Shown here: one piece after another, positions 9,534 to 18,345 of the stretch
Position numbering within the stretch: position 1 is the stretch's first letter
Layout: each line of letters starts with the position of its first letter
Made by a program: the position numbers and the translations under genes
The notes under the pieces: model-generated
Seen by the model: the letters and a program-made list of their open reading frames with translations, nothing else
Databases searched by the model: none
What the model was told of the DNA's origin: nothing
DNA from: Aldehydirespirator sp965116865
Lineage (GTDB): Bacteria > Actinomycetota > Acidimicrobiia > Acidimicrobiales > Aldehydirespiratoraceae
Direction: 5' to 3'
Length of the DNA stretch: 64,000 nucleotides
NCBI GenBank assembly: GCA_965116865.1
Contig: OZ220727.1
Span: 1,922,001-1,986,000 of the forward strand

Positions 9534-10287
9534 CTAGCTCATCGAGCACGTCGACGGCGGCGGGAGCAGCGTCGGGGCCGTCGCCGAGGATCACCGTCTG
9601 CGACACGGTCTCCGGCGGCCGGCGCAGGCGCATCAGGGACTGGCCGCCGGCGACGGCGTCGAGTTCCAGCGTGTGGATGGCCAGTTTCTTGGATGCCAGC
9701 CGGCCCCTCATGGTCGGGTAGCGGGGCAGGTTGATGCCCTCCTTGACCCCGAGCGCTGCCGGAAGCTCAAGCTCGTACACCTCGAAGCCGCCGTCGATCT
9801 CGCGGCGGGCTCGCACCACCGGACCGTCCACCTCGATCCCTTTGATGCCGTTGACGATGGGTCGGCCCAGCGCGCAGGCGACCCGCACCCCCACCTGGAA
9901 GCCGCCCGAGTCGGCCGACTCGTTGCCGAACAGGATCAGGTCGAAGGCGCCGTCGTCGGCCTCGAGCGACTCGACGGCCGCGGTCAGCGCCCGGGCCGTG
10001 CGCTGAGGATCCCAGGCTGATCGGTCGGTGGGGACGAGCACGCCGCGATGGGCGCCCACCGACGCCGCGTAGCGCAGCTGCTCGGCGGCCTCGGCCGGGC
10101 CGAGGGTGAGCACGGTCACCTCGCCGCCGGTGCGCTCCGCGATCTGCACCGCCTCCTCAACACCGCACTCCTCGTGGGGGCTGGTCGTGAAGCCCAGGTG
10201 GGCGGCATCGACGGCTAGGCCGTCGGCGGTGACGTTGATCCTCGCGCCGGGCGCCGGCACCCGCTTCACGCAGCACAGGATCCGCAT
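9523..10287 (-). CDS. etfB: Electron transfer flavoprotein, beta subunit
   Basis: This partner of EtfA binds AMP and completes the ETF heterodimer. The 254-residue product has the family opening MRILCCVKRVPAPGARINV and typical internal segments (SPHEECGVEEAVQIAER, FDLILFGNESADSGGFQVG, LPRYPTMRGRLASKK). ATG 10287 is chosen from that N-terminus. The longer open frame upstream only reads a 74-bp array whose units each repeat the sequence around this start. It would form an operon with etfA, but 336 bp of tandem repeat now lies between the genes. Confidence 0.93.
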   Translation of the reverse strand: MRILCCVKRVPAPGARINVTADGLAVDAAHLGFTTSPHEECGVEEAVQIAERTGGEVTVLTLGPAEAAEQLRYAASVGAHRGVLVPTDRSAWDPQRTARALTAAVESLEADDGAFDLILFGNESADSGGFQVGVRVACALGRPIVNGIKGIEVDGPVVRARREIDGGFEVYELELPAALGVKEGINLPRYPTMRGRLASKKLAIHTLELDAVAGGQSLMRLRRPPETVSQTVILGDGPDAAPAAVDVLDELGVL

Positions 10288-10604
10288 GTCACCCGACCAC
10301 ACCGCACCGCACCGTCGCTGTGATGCCGCCGTCGCAAGTCGCCAAAACACAAGAACCGCATGTCACCCGACCACACCGCACCGCCCCGTCGCTGTGATGC
10401 CGCCGTCGCAAGTCGCCAAAACACAAGAACCGCATGTCACCCGACCACACCGCACCGCCCCGTCGCTGTGATGCCGCCGTCGCAAGTCGCCAAAACACAA
10501 GAACCGCATGTCACCCGACCACACCGCACCGCACCGTCGCTGTGATGCCGCCGTCGCAAGTCGCCAAAACACAAGAACCGCATGTCACCCGACCACACCG
10601 CACC
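10285..10604. repeat. 74-bp tandem array upstream of etfB containing copies of its start codon
   Basis: Four full units plus a partial one have an exact period of 74 bp: CAT (start codon complement) at 10285, 10359, 10433, 10507 and 10581. On the coding strand each unit contains GTGACATGCGG followed by TTCTTGTG, a near copy of the true etfB start (ATGCGGATCCTGTG). The array therefore presents four extra start regions upstream of the gene. The segment 10605-10713 has no recognisable feature. Confidence 0.92.
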
Positions 10605-10713
10605 GCCCACGGGCGCCCTCGAAGCGCTCACACAGGATCCCCATGCCACCCTACCGCCGCTTCCGTGGGCGACGAAGCCGTCCCAGTCGGCACGTCTGAT
10701 CACAGAACGGCTG

Positions 10714-13248
10714 CTAGCTCTTCATGCGGGCGTCGTCGGGATCGAACACCGCGCCCGTTCCCGCCACCCGCACAGCGAACAGCTCGTTCATGTACATGAC
10801 CTGCAGGTCGGTGCCCGCCACGGCCATCTCAGACGGCAGGTACGCCATCAGCAGGTACTTGCCCACCGACGGGCCCGGCCCCGCCGTCGTGACCCTCGAC
10901 ACCCGGCCGCGGGAGTCGACGATGCGGTCACCGTCGCCGCTGAGGATCGGCTCGTTCCCGCCCTGCATGTAGCGCTTGCGACCCCGGGCGTCCTGCAGGC
11001 CCTCCACCGTGAGCACGCACATCCGCACCTCGGGATCGCCGGCCTCGCGGGCTGCCAGGTAGGCCTCCTTGCCGATGAAGTCGGCTGCCTTCACCCGGGG
11101 CCGGGCCAGGCCGGCCTCCAGCGGGTTGTACTCGCTCTCCAGCTCGGCGCCCATGAGGCGGTAGCCCTTCTCCAAGCGACCGGATGTACCGTACACACCG
11201 GCGCCGGTGGGTCGCAGGCCGTAGTCTGCGCCGGCCCGCATCAGCGTGTCCCACACTGCGGGGCCGTCGTCCCACCGCAGGTAGATCTCCCAGCCGGTGT
11301 CGCCCACGTAGGAGATGCGGAACAGCGTGGCCGGCACCGGCCGGCCGGTGCCGCAGTCGAGTTCGACGTCCGCCAACGAGCCGTAGGGCGAACCGGCCTG
11401 GCTCAAGTCGGCGTCGCAGACCGCGCCCAGCACGGCCGGGGCGTTGGGCCCCCACAGGCCGAGGGTAGTGATGTCGTCGGTGATGTCAGCGAAGCTCACC
11501 GACCCGTCCGTCGGCATGTGACGGCGGGCCCAGAACTGATCGCGGCCGCCGTCGAACACGCCGGTCACGATCCGCACCCGCTCGGGGGCCATGCGCATCA
11601 TCGTCAGGTCGGAGTGGAAGCCGCCGTCGGGGGTGAGCCACGGCGTGTAGGTGGAGCGGCCGACGGGCACGTCGATCCTGTTGACCGCGAGCCGGTCTGC
11701 GTAAGCGACCGCGCCCGGCCCGGTCAGCTCGTAGATCTGGAACGCGCTCAGGTCGACCAGACCGCAGTTGTCCCGCAGGTTGAGGTGCTCCGCGCATGTG
11801 ATCGGGCTCCACCAGCGGTTGTCCCACTCGACCTCCCGCTCGGACAGGCCGTAACGCTCCACGAGGTCGGCGTTGGACTCGAACCATTGCGGCCGCTCCC
11901 AGGTGCGTGCCTGGAAGAACAAGGCGCCCAGTTCCTGCTGGCGCGAGAAATAGGGCCCGACCCGCAGGTCGCGACGGCTCTCCCACTGCTCGGCCGGATG
12001 CACGATGCCGTACGTCTTGTTGAAATGCTCGGCAGCGCGGGCCCAGACGTGCTCGTCGGAGCGCTCCTCGGGATAGAAGCGGGCGATATCGGCGCAGTGG
12101 GCGTCGATCACCCGGGGATAGCCGAAAGTCATCCACTCCGCCACCGCCTGGGCCATTCCCGGCCCCTCCTTGACCCACACCGCGGCGGCCGACCACAGGT
12201 TGCGGACCTCGGGGACCTCGCCCAGGCACGGCATGGCGTCGGGGGTCAGCGACAGCAGGCCGTTGATGGCGTACTTGATCTCGGCGTCGCCCAGCATGTC
12301 CATCAGCTCAATGGCCTGCTCCATCTGGGGGTCGAAGTCGTCGGGGGTGAACGGCATCTCCGTGGGCGACAACGCGGCCTCCTCGTTGGAGGGGATGTCG
12401 TCGGGGTGGTGGAAGATGGGGCGGTGGCCGTAGGAGCCCACCTCCATCGAGCCCGCCGTCTGGCGCTCGTAGCAGAACGTGTCCATGTCGCGCACGATCG
12501 GGTAGCCGATCTCGTTGCCGGTGGCGGCCAGGACGTCCATAGGCCCGACGTCGGCCATCTGATGCACGGCCGGGACCAGCGGGATGCAGGCACCGGCCAT
12601 CCTGGCCAGCCGGTTGGACCACACGCCGCAGGCGATCACAACATACTCGGCCTCTATGGTTCCGGCACTGGTGACCACGGCGGTGACGGTGCGGTCGCCG
12701 GGGTTGGGGCCGGGCTCGGCGACGATGTCGAGCACCTCGGTGTTGGCCAGCACCCGGCACCCGTTGTCGACAGCCAGGCGGCGCATGACGGTACCGGCCT
12801 CCAGCGAGTCCACCACCGACACCGTCGGGCAGTAGAAGCCTCCCAGGATCACATCGGTGTTGACGAACGGGACGAGCTCGCCCACCTCTTCGGGGGTGAG
12901 CAGGCAGGCCTCCACCCCCCAGGCGGCAGCAGACGTCATGCGCCTCTGCAGCTCGTTCATCCGCTCCTGCGTGCGGGCCACCTCTATCCCGCCCGAGTCG
13001 ACCGACAGGCCGAGGTCCCGGTACTGGTCGGCACTCTGCACGCCGAGCAGGCACATCTCCTTGTTGTGGTCCACCGGGAAGATGAAGTTCGACGCGTGTC
13101 CCGTAGAGCCGCCGGGGTTCGGCAGGGGCCCCTTGTCGATGAGCACCAAGTCGTTCCAGCCGAGCTTGGTCAAGTGGCCGACGAGGCAGTTGCCGACAAT
13201 GCCGGCGCCGATCACCACGCACTTGGCACCGGCGGGGAACTCGCTCAC
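10714..13248 (-). CDS. Dimethylglycine/sarcosine dehydrogenase-like FAD and THF-binding oxidoreductase
   Basis: The 844-residue product combines an N-terminal FAD-dependent DAO-type oxidase (about 1-390; dinucleotide motif VIGAGIVGNCLVGHL) with a C-terminal aminomethyltransferase-like GCV_T module (about 440-840; WEIYLRWDDG, LEKGYRLMGAEL). This is the layout of dimethylglycine and sarcosine dehydrogenases, which oxidise N-methyl groups and hand the C1 unit to tetrahydrofolate, giving methylene-THF and reduced ETF. The start is GTG 13248, six bases after a strong GGAGGA. The neighbours etfB/etfA, fhs, metF-like and folD supply the electron acceptor and C1 handling. The exact substrate cannot be read from sequence. 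Confidence 0.85.
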   Translation of the reverse strand: MSEFPAGAKCVVIGAGIVGNCLVGHLTKLGWNDLVLIDKGPLPNPGGSTGHASNFIFPVDHNKEMCLLGVQSADQYRDLGLSVDSGGIEVARTQERMNELQRRMTSAAAWGVEACLLTPEEVGELVPFVNTDVILGGFYCPTVSVVDSLEAGTVMRRLAVDNGCRVLANTEVLDIVAEPGPNPGDRTVTAVVTSAGTIEAEYVVIACGVWSNRLARMAGACIPLVPAVHQMADVGPMDVLAATGNEIGYPIVRDMDTFCYERQTAGSMEVGSYGHRPIFHHPDDIPSNEEAALSPTEMPFTPDDFDPQMEQAIELMDMLGDAEIKYAINGLLSLTPDAMPCLGEVPEVRNLWSAAAVWVKEGPGMAQAVAEWMTFGYPRVIDAHCADIARFYPEERSDEHVWARAAEHFNKTYGIVHPAEQWESRRDLRVGPYFSRQQELGALFFQARTWERPQWFESNADLVERYGLSEREVEWDNRWWSPITCAEHLNLRDNCGLVDLSAFQIYELTGPGAVAYADRLAVNRIDVPVGRSTYTPWLTPDGGFHSDLTMMRMAPERVRIVTGVFDGGRDQFWARRHMPTDGSVSFADITDDITTLGLWGPNAPAVLGAVCDADLSQAGSPYGSLADVELDCGTGRPVPATLFRISYVGDTGWEIYLRWDDGPAVWDTLMRAGADYGLRPTGAGVYGTSGRLEKGYRLMGAELESEYNPLEAGLARPRVKAADFIGKEAYLAAREAGDPEVRMCVLTVEGLQDARGRKRYMQGGNEPILSGDGDRIVDSRGRVSRVTTAGPGPSVGKYLLMAYLPSEMAVAGTDLQVMYMNELFAVRVAGTGAVFDPDDARMKS

Positions 13249-13326
13249 AACTAATCCTCCTGTGCTGCCGCGCCGACATAACTGTAGTCTGCGGCGTCCG
13301 CCTCGGGGGCACGCGCCACACCGACG

Positions 13327-13359
13327 TTCCGTGATGCGGAATAGTTCCGCGATACGGAA
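13327..13359. promoter_or_regulatory. Double palindromic operator, IclR-like
   Basis: Two 15-bp palindromes, TTCCGTGATGCGGAA (13327-13341) and TTCCGCGATACGGAA (13345-13359), are separated by TAG. Both have TTCCG-N5-CGGAA, and the centres are 18 bp apart. Flanking bases also pair (CGACG on the left with CGTCG on the right), making one larger dyad. The site is 79 bp before the dehydrogenase start and 89 bp before fhs, in the divergent intergenic region, so it could control both. The IclR gene at 7410-8153 is the obvious candidate regulator (inference). Confidence 0.7.
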
Positions 13360-13447
13360 CGTCGAGCTACCCTCGGGGGTGGTGCCGTGCCAACTCGCCG
13401 GCCGGTGCCGACACCCCCGCAAGACTGCTGCGAAAGGAAGGGCAACG

Positions 13448-15151
13448 ATGCCGTTTCCGTCCGATCTGGAGATCGCCTCACAGGCCGACCTGAAGCCTCT
13501 CGGAGAGATCGCCGCCGAAGCCGGGATCCCGGCGGAGATGCTGGAGCCCTACGGTGCCGGCGCAGCCAAAGTGAGCCTCGACGCGGTCGAGGCCATGGCC
13601 GACGCCGGCCGGCCGCGGGCCCGCTACGTGGTGGTGTCGGCCATCACCCCCACCCCGCTCGGCGAAGGCAAGACCACCACCACCGTCGGGCTCGGCCAAG
13701 CCTTCCAGCACATCGGCCGCAGCGCCACCATCGCCATCCGCCAGCCGTCGATGGGCCCGACCTTCGGGATCAAGGGCGGCGCCGCGGGAGGCGGCTACAG
13801 CCAGGTCGTGCCGATGGAACTGTTCAACCTCCACCTAACCGGCGACATGCACGCCGTGACCGCGGCCCACAACCTTTGCTCGGCCATGGTCGACGCCCAC
13901 CTCTACCACGGCAACGAGACCGGCCTCGACATACACAACATCACCTGGCGCCGGGTGCTCGACGTCAACGACCGCGCCCTGCGCAACATCACGCTGGGGC
14001 TGGGCGGGCGGCTCGACGGCGTGCCCCGGGAGTCCGGCTTCGACATCACCGCCGCGTCGGAAGTCATGGCCGCGCTGGCGCTGTGCACCGGTCTCCACGA
14101 CCTGCGGACCCGGCTCGGGCGGATCGTGGTGGGCTACACCTCCGCCGGCGCCCCGGTGACCGCCGAAGAGATCGGAGTGGCCGGATCGATGGCCGTGATC
14201 CTGCGCGAGGCGATCAAACCCAACCTGATGCAGACCCTCGAGAACACCCCCGCGCTGGTGCACACCGGGCCGTTCGGCAACATCGCCACCGGCAACTCCT
14301 CCATCGTGGCCGACCAAATAGGCATCCGCACCTCGGACTTCCTGCTCACCGAGGCCGGTTTCGGCGCCGACATGGGCGCCGAGCGGTTCTTCAACATCAA
14401 GTGCCGCTACTCGGGTCTGGCGCCCGACGCGGCCGTGCTGGTGGCCACCGTGCGGGGCCTGAAGGCCCATTCCGGCAAGCACAGGATCGTGGCCGGCCGG
14501 CCGCTGCCGGAGGCGATCCTGGCCGAGAACCCCGACGAGGTGCATGCGGGCGGCGACAACCTCCGCAAACAGCTCGAGAACATGCGCATCCACGGCTGCA
14601 CCCCGGTGGTGGCCGTCAACGTGTTCCCCGAGGACCACCCGGCCGACATCGCCGCCATCGGCGAGATCGCGGCCGAGTACGACGCCCGCTCGGCGGTGAC
14701 GACCCACTTCGCCGACGGCGGTCGGGGCGCGGCCGAGTTGGCCGAGGCGGTGGCCGAGGCGGCCGAGGAGCCCAGCGACTTCGCGGTGCTGTACCCCGAC
14801 GAGGCGTCGCTGAAGTCCAAGATCGAGACGGTGGCCACCCGGGTGTACGGCGCCGACGGGGTCGAGTACTCCAGCACTGCCGACAAGCAGCTGGCCACCT
14901 ACACGGAGGCCGGGTTCGGGAACCTGCCCGTCTGCATCGCCAAGACGCACCTGTCGATCTCGTCGGACCCGACCCTGAAGGGCGCTCCGACTGGATGGAC
15001 GCTGCCGGTGCGGGAGGTGCGTGCGTCGGTTGGCGCCGGTTTCGTGTACCCCATCTGCGGCGACATGCGGACCATGCCCGGCCTGGGACGGGTGCCGGCC
15101 GCCAAGGGCATCGACATCGACGCTGACGGAAACATCGTCGGCCTCAGTTGA
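13448..15151 (+). CDS. fhs: Formate-tetrahydrofolate ligase
   Basis: This enzyme interconverts formate, ATP and THF with 10-formyl-THF. The 567-residue product shows the ATP-binding loop TPLGEGKTTTTVGLGQA, the segment RQPSMGPTFGIKGGAAGGGY and the family C-terminus (DMRTMPGLGRVPAAKGID). ATG 13448 is chosen because it follows AAGGAAGGG by a short spacer and matches the family N-terminus; the frame is open further upstream across the neighbouring gene. It is divergent from the dehydrogenase gene with the double palindrome between, and followed by the metF-like gene. In this setting it may recover or release formate from C1 units. Confidence 0.95.
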   Translation: MPFPSDLEIASQADLKPLGEIAAEAGIPAEMLEPYGAGAAKVSLDAVEAMADAGRPRARYVVVSAITPTPLGEGKTTTTVGLGQAFQHIGRSATIAIRQPSMGPTFGIKGGAAGGGYSQVVPMELFNLHLTGDMHAVTAAHNLCSAMVDAHLYHGNETGLDIHNITWRRVLDVNDRALRNITLGLGGRLDGVPRESGFDITAASEVMAALALCTGLHDLRTRLGRIVVGYTSAGAPVTAEEIGVAGSMAVILREAIKPNLMQTLENTPALVHTGPFGNIATGNSSIVADQIGIRTSDFLLTEAGFGADMGAERFFNIKCRYSGLAPDAAVLVATVRGLKAHSGKHRIVAGRPLPEAILAENPDEVHAGGDNLRKQLENMRIHGCTPVVAVNVFPEDHPADIAAIGEIAAEYDARSAVTTHFADGGRGAAELAEAVAEAAEEPSDFAVLYPDEASLKSKIETVATRVYGADGVEYSSTADKQLATYTEAGFGNLPVCIAKTHLSISSDPTLKGAPTGWTLPVREVRASVGAGFVYPICGDMRTMPGLGRVPAAKGIDIDADGNIVGLS

Positions 15152-15472
15152 CCTGCGACGGACATGCCGTCCGGATTCCTCCGCTTCCCCCGCTCCACGT
15201 TCCGGTCCATCGGAGTGTTCGTGCTCCGAGAGTTCAAAACGGAGATGCGAAGTTCAGTGAGGCGGACGATCCGAATCGTCTTGAGCGGCGCCGCCTGGCG
15301 TGCTGCCAGTGCCTGGCGGGCTCGGAAACGAGACACCGACGCGGCTACAGCACCAACCCGAGACACACCAACCAACCAGCAACAGCACCAACTGACCGGC
15401 ACCAAGGCAATACGGTCCAAGCTGCGGCGCGCCCCGCTGCCGACGGAGACCTCCGAGGCCAGACACTACCGG

Positions 15473-16285
15473 ATGCGGCTCGTCAGGGATCCGACCTTCG
15501 AGGTCATCCCTATCAAGAGCCTCGACGCGGCGATCGAGGCGCTCCCTGCCGGTTCCCGGGTCTCGGTGACCGCGTCCCCCGTGAAGGGCCAGGACGCCAC
15601 CTGCGAGATCACCGAGCGGCTTATGGAGTCGGGCCATGAGGCCATCCCGCATGTCTCGGCTCGGCTGGCGCCCGATCGTGCCCGGGTGTCCGAACTGGCC
15701 AGCTGGTTCCGCTCGGCCGGGGTGTCGACCATGTTCCTGGTCGGCGGCGATGTGGAGTCGCCCGGCGCCTACCCGGACGCGGCGTCGTTCCTGCGGGACC
15801 TTCTGGAGTGCGACCACGGGCTGAGCACGATCGGCGTGACCGCCTACCCGCACGGCCACCCGCTCATCGCTGAGGAAGTGCTCCATGACGCTCTGCACGC
15901 CAAGCAGGCGCTGCTGGCAGAGGCCGGCGTGGAGGGCTACTGCAGCACGCAGATGTGCTTCGACCCGGAGCGCATCGAAGCCTGGCTGCGGGGCGAGCGG
16001 GCCGCGGGGATGACGCTGCCCGTGCATCTGGGGATCTCGGGGGTGGTGGACCGGGCCAGGCTGCTCACCATGGGCGCCCGCCTGGGCGTCGGGCCGTCGC
16101 TGCGGTATCTCCGCAAGAACCGGGCCGCCATCATGAGGCTGATGGCCTCGCCCAACTACGACCCCGACCACATCCTGACGGCCCTGAGCCCGTATTTGGA
16201 CAACCTCGGCGTGACCGGCCTGCACGTCTTCACCTTCAACCAGGTGGCCACCACCGTCGCCTGGCAGTCCTCCCACCGCGGCTAG
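15473..16285 (+). CDS. Methylenetetrahydrofolate reductase-like protein
   Basis: The 270-residue product belongs to the MetF-like TIM-barrel family. Visible features are VSVTASPVKG, GHEAIPHVSARL, FLVGGDVESPG, GVTAYPHGHP, STQMCFDPERI and the C-terminal LHVFTFNQVATTVAWQ. It is expected to bind a flavin and act on methylene- or methyl-THF. The start is uncertain: ATG 15473 gives the conserved core, but the frame is open back to 15164 and residues just upstream could belong to the protein. The segment 15152-15472 has no other recognisable gene. It lies directly after fhs on the same strand, supporting a role in C1 metabolism from methylated amines; other members act in demethylation pathways rather than methionine synthesis. 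Confidence 0.8.
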   Translation: MRLVRDPTFEVIPIKSLDAAIEALPAGSRVSVTASPVKGQDATCEITERLMESGHEAIPHVSARLAPDRARVSELASWFRSAGVSTMFLVGGDVESPGAYPDAASFLRDLLECDHGLSTIGVTAYPHGHPLIAEEVLHDALHAKQALLAEAGVEGYCSTQMCFDPERIEAWLRGERAAGMTLPVHLGISGVVDRARLLTMGARLGVGPSLRYLRKNRAAIMRLMASPNYDPDHILTALSPYLDNLGVTGLHVFTFNQVATTVAWQSSHRG

Positions 16286-16528
16286 CCATCCCCCAGCGCG
16301 CGCCGTTCTGACCCGGCCAGGCCGAACTTCTGTCAATAATCCACGAAGGCTCAACCTGTTCAACTGGGCCGTCCGCCGCCACCTGAAAGTCCCGTAGGCT
16401 GGCCGAACCAGTGTCATGAGCCAGCTATCTGCCAACCCGTGAGAAAACTTGCCGACCGAGGCGGCTTCGTCACTCCGAGCAGCGGGCGAAGTCAGCACAC
16501 CGGCCGGAACGGGCAGGCCCGCCCGGCT

Positions 16529-17413
16529 CTAGCCGGGGAAGGCTCCCAACATTCGAGCAGCGGCCAGGGTGTTCTGCAGCAGGCAGGCGATGGTCATCGG
16601 TCCGGTCCCGCCCGGCATCGGCGTCACCGCGCCAGCGACCTCCTGCACCGTGTCGAAGTCCACGTCGCCGACGATGCCGTCGGCGGTGCGCGAGATGCCC
16701 ACGTCGATCACAGCCGCGCCCGGCTGCACGAAGTCGGCGGCGACCAGCTTGGCCATGCCGGCCGCGGCCACGATGATGTCGGCCTGCCGGCACACGTCGC
16801 GCAGCTTCGGCGTGCGGCTGTGGGCCAGAGTCGGCGTGGCGTCCACGCCCTTGCGGCCCAGCAGCAGCACCTGCGGCAGCCCCACCAACGTGGACCGGCC
16901 GATCACCACCGCTCTCTTGCCGGACACCGCCACGCCGTAACGGTCGAGCAGGCGCATCACCCCCAGCGGCGTGCATGGCACATGGCCCCGCTGACCCCTG
17001 ACCAGCCGACCCATCGACCTGGGCGTCAGCCCGTCCACGTCCTTCTCCGGCGGGATCAGCTCCAGGACCGCATCGGCGTCCAGCCCCTCCGGCAACGGCA
17101 GCTGCACCAGGATGCCGTGTACTCCCGGGTCCGCGGCAAGGCCCCCGACTGCCTCCTCCACCTCGGACTGGCTTGCGTCGGCGCCGAGCTCGACATGCCG
17201 GGACTCCATAGCGGCCTCGGCGGCCTTGCGCTGCTTGTTGCGCACGTAGATCCTGCTGGGCTTGTCGTCGCCCACCAGCACGGTTGCCAGGCACACCGCC
17301 GGCGCGCCGGCGGCGGTGATCTCGGCGTTGAGCTCGGCCACGATCTCGTCCCGCAGCCGGTTGCCGTCCATCAGCACGGCACCGCCGGCGGTGAGCTCGA
17401 ACTGCTCGGTCAT
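16529..17413 (-). CDS. folD: Methylenetetrahydrofolate dehydrogenase/cyclohydrolase
   Basis: FolD oxidises 5,10-methylene-THF to methenyl-THF with NADP and hydrolyses it to 10-formyl-THF. The 294-residue product has YVRNKQRKAAE (catalytic Tyr and Lys region), HGILVQLPLPEGLD, PPEKDVDGLTP, the dinucleotide region VVIGRSTLVGLPQ and the C-terminal PMPGGTGPMTIACLLQNT. ATG 17413 (MTEQFELTAGG) fits the family better than the longer frame. It faces the metF-like gene and would link methylene-THF from the dehydrogenase with the Fhs reaction. Confidence 0.95.
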   Translation of the reverse strand: MTEQFELTAGGAVLMDGNRLRDEIVAELNAEITAAGAPAVCLATVLVGDDKPSRIYVRNKQRKAAEAAMESRHVELGADASQSEVEEAVGGLAADPGVHGILVQLPLPEGLDADAVLELIPPEKDVDGLTPRSMGRLVRGQRGHVPCTPLGVMRLLDRYGVAVSGKRAVVIGRSTLVGLPQVLLLGRKGVDATPTLAHSRTPKLRDVCRQADIIVAAAGMAKLVAADFVQPGAAVIDVGISRTADGIVGDVDFDTVQEVAGAVTPMPGGTGPMTIACLLQNTLAAARMLGAFPG

Positions 17414-17884
17414 CCGGCCCGCCTGCCTTCGCGCGGAGCAAGCACAGACAGGCACGACCAGGCCGCGTCGCGGCGGGGTTCTTCCCGCTGTTGTTCACTG
17501 CGCTGGCGGCCCGCTCGGGCCACGGACTCGCCCGTACGGGCCCGCATCGCTCGCCCGCCCGCGCGACCCCTCAGTCTGCAATGCCCTGTCATCTGTCCTC
17601 CCGCTGAAGCGACAAGACCGTCCGATATTTCAGCCGGTCCGAGCTACAGGCTACGTCTCCCGATCTACGCTGAGCGTTCCGGCATGCGAAACCAGTCCGA
17701 TTCCGGTTCGGCCCGCATGCTGTCACCGGCTGCGGAGGCCGAACAGACGGAGGTGACGAGTGTGAGTCTTCTGGGACCGTCGGGCGAGGCCGCAACCCGA
17801 GCACGCGCCAAGGCCGCGGCGAACAACATCAGCGACGACACCGCCCCCAACAGCGGGACCCGTACCCGTCCGCACCTGACCTCC
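17414..17884. other. Gene-free segment with a dispersed repeat fragment
   Basis: No complete gene is supported here. Bases about 17475-17560 resemble, in degenerate form, the dispersed intergenic sequence found near 41.9 and 59.2-59.5 kb (CCCGCTCGGGCCAC, CTCGCCCGTACGGGCC). A GTG-initiated stretch from about 17761 (SLLGPSGEAATRARAKAA) may be the 5' end of a gene cut by the IS630 derivative at 17885, but this is weak. Confidence 0.4.
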
Positions 17885-18223
17885 AGTGTTCCGAGTGGGG
17901 GATTCGTTGCAGATATGTTGCGATGGTCTCGAGGATCTCGTCGGCGGTCATGCGCCGCACGGAGGGGTGCGGGTGCTCATTGCGGTTGTCGATCCAATTG
18001 TCGGTCCAGCCGCGGAGGTCTGCGACGCCTGCGGGCGGCCCCGGCTGTTCTTGATGTAGTTTTGCGTCTCACGGACGGTCAACTACATCGAGAACGGTCA
18101 GGGGGCGGGAGACGGTGCCATGAGAGTGCTCGCCAGCCGGCCGCTGTTCACCGACCGGTGTGCCGCATGCGTCGCCGACCACCGCAAAGACGCAACCGCG
18201 AGGAACTAGCCACTCGGGACACT
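17885..18223. mobile_element. IS630 deletion derivative (MITE-like) with two terminal repeats
   Basis: AGTGTTCCGAGT (17885-17896) and ACTCGGGACACT (18212-18223) are inverted repeats matching at 11 of 12 bases, and they match the ends of the complete IS630 copy at 25571-26735 (TAGTGTCCTGAGTC). Inside, on the minus strand (17885 to about 18043), lies only the transposase C-terminus (DNWIDNRNEHPHPSVRRM, ADEILETIATYLQRIP). The remaining about 150 bp holds a small ORF unrelated to transposase. The 339-bp element would need a transposase supplied in trans. Confidence 0.75.
18120..18209 (+). CDS. Small ORF inside the IS630 derivative (29 residues)
   Basis: ATG 18120 follows GGGAGACGGTGCC and encodes MRVLASRPLFTDRCAACV and 11 more residues up to TAG 18207-18209; it has a Cys-x2-Cys pair. 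About 46 bp covering the upstream region and first seven codons recur, with two mismatches, on the minus strand at about 22673-22718, where the reading continues differently. In both places it points away from IS630 transposase remains. The function is unknown; it may be a truncated gene or passenger. Confidence 0.4.
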   Translation: MRVLASRPLFTDRCAACVADHRKDATARN

Positions 18224-18333
18224 AGGAGAGTGATGAGCGAATCCCGAATGACGCAATCCTCGCTCGCAAAATCCCAGGTCAAGGGCTTGCACGTCACGCG
18301 GAATCAGCACTACTCAACAGTCTCCCAGTCCCG
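18215..18333. repeat. Solo end of an IS256-like element
   Basis: The sequence from AGGAGAGTG to GCACTACTCAACAGTCTCC is a diverged relative of 25483-25572 and 63301-63404, all ending in TACTCAACAGTCTCC or nearly so. The mirror image, GGAGACTGTTGAGTA, borders a truncated IS256-family transposase at 28936. It is therefore probably the terminal region of that element family, left behind here just upstream of serA. Confidence 0.6.
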
Positions 18334-18345
18334 CGGGGCAACAGC

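Noticed and set aside
10582..13254. 890-residue plus-strand ORF opposite the dehydrogenase gene
   Set aside because: It has no recognisable domains and is Val/His/Gly-rich antisense of a strongly conserved gene; a high-GC shadow frame.
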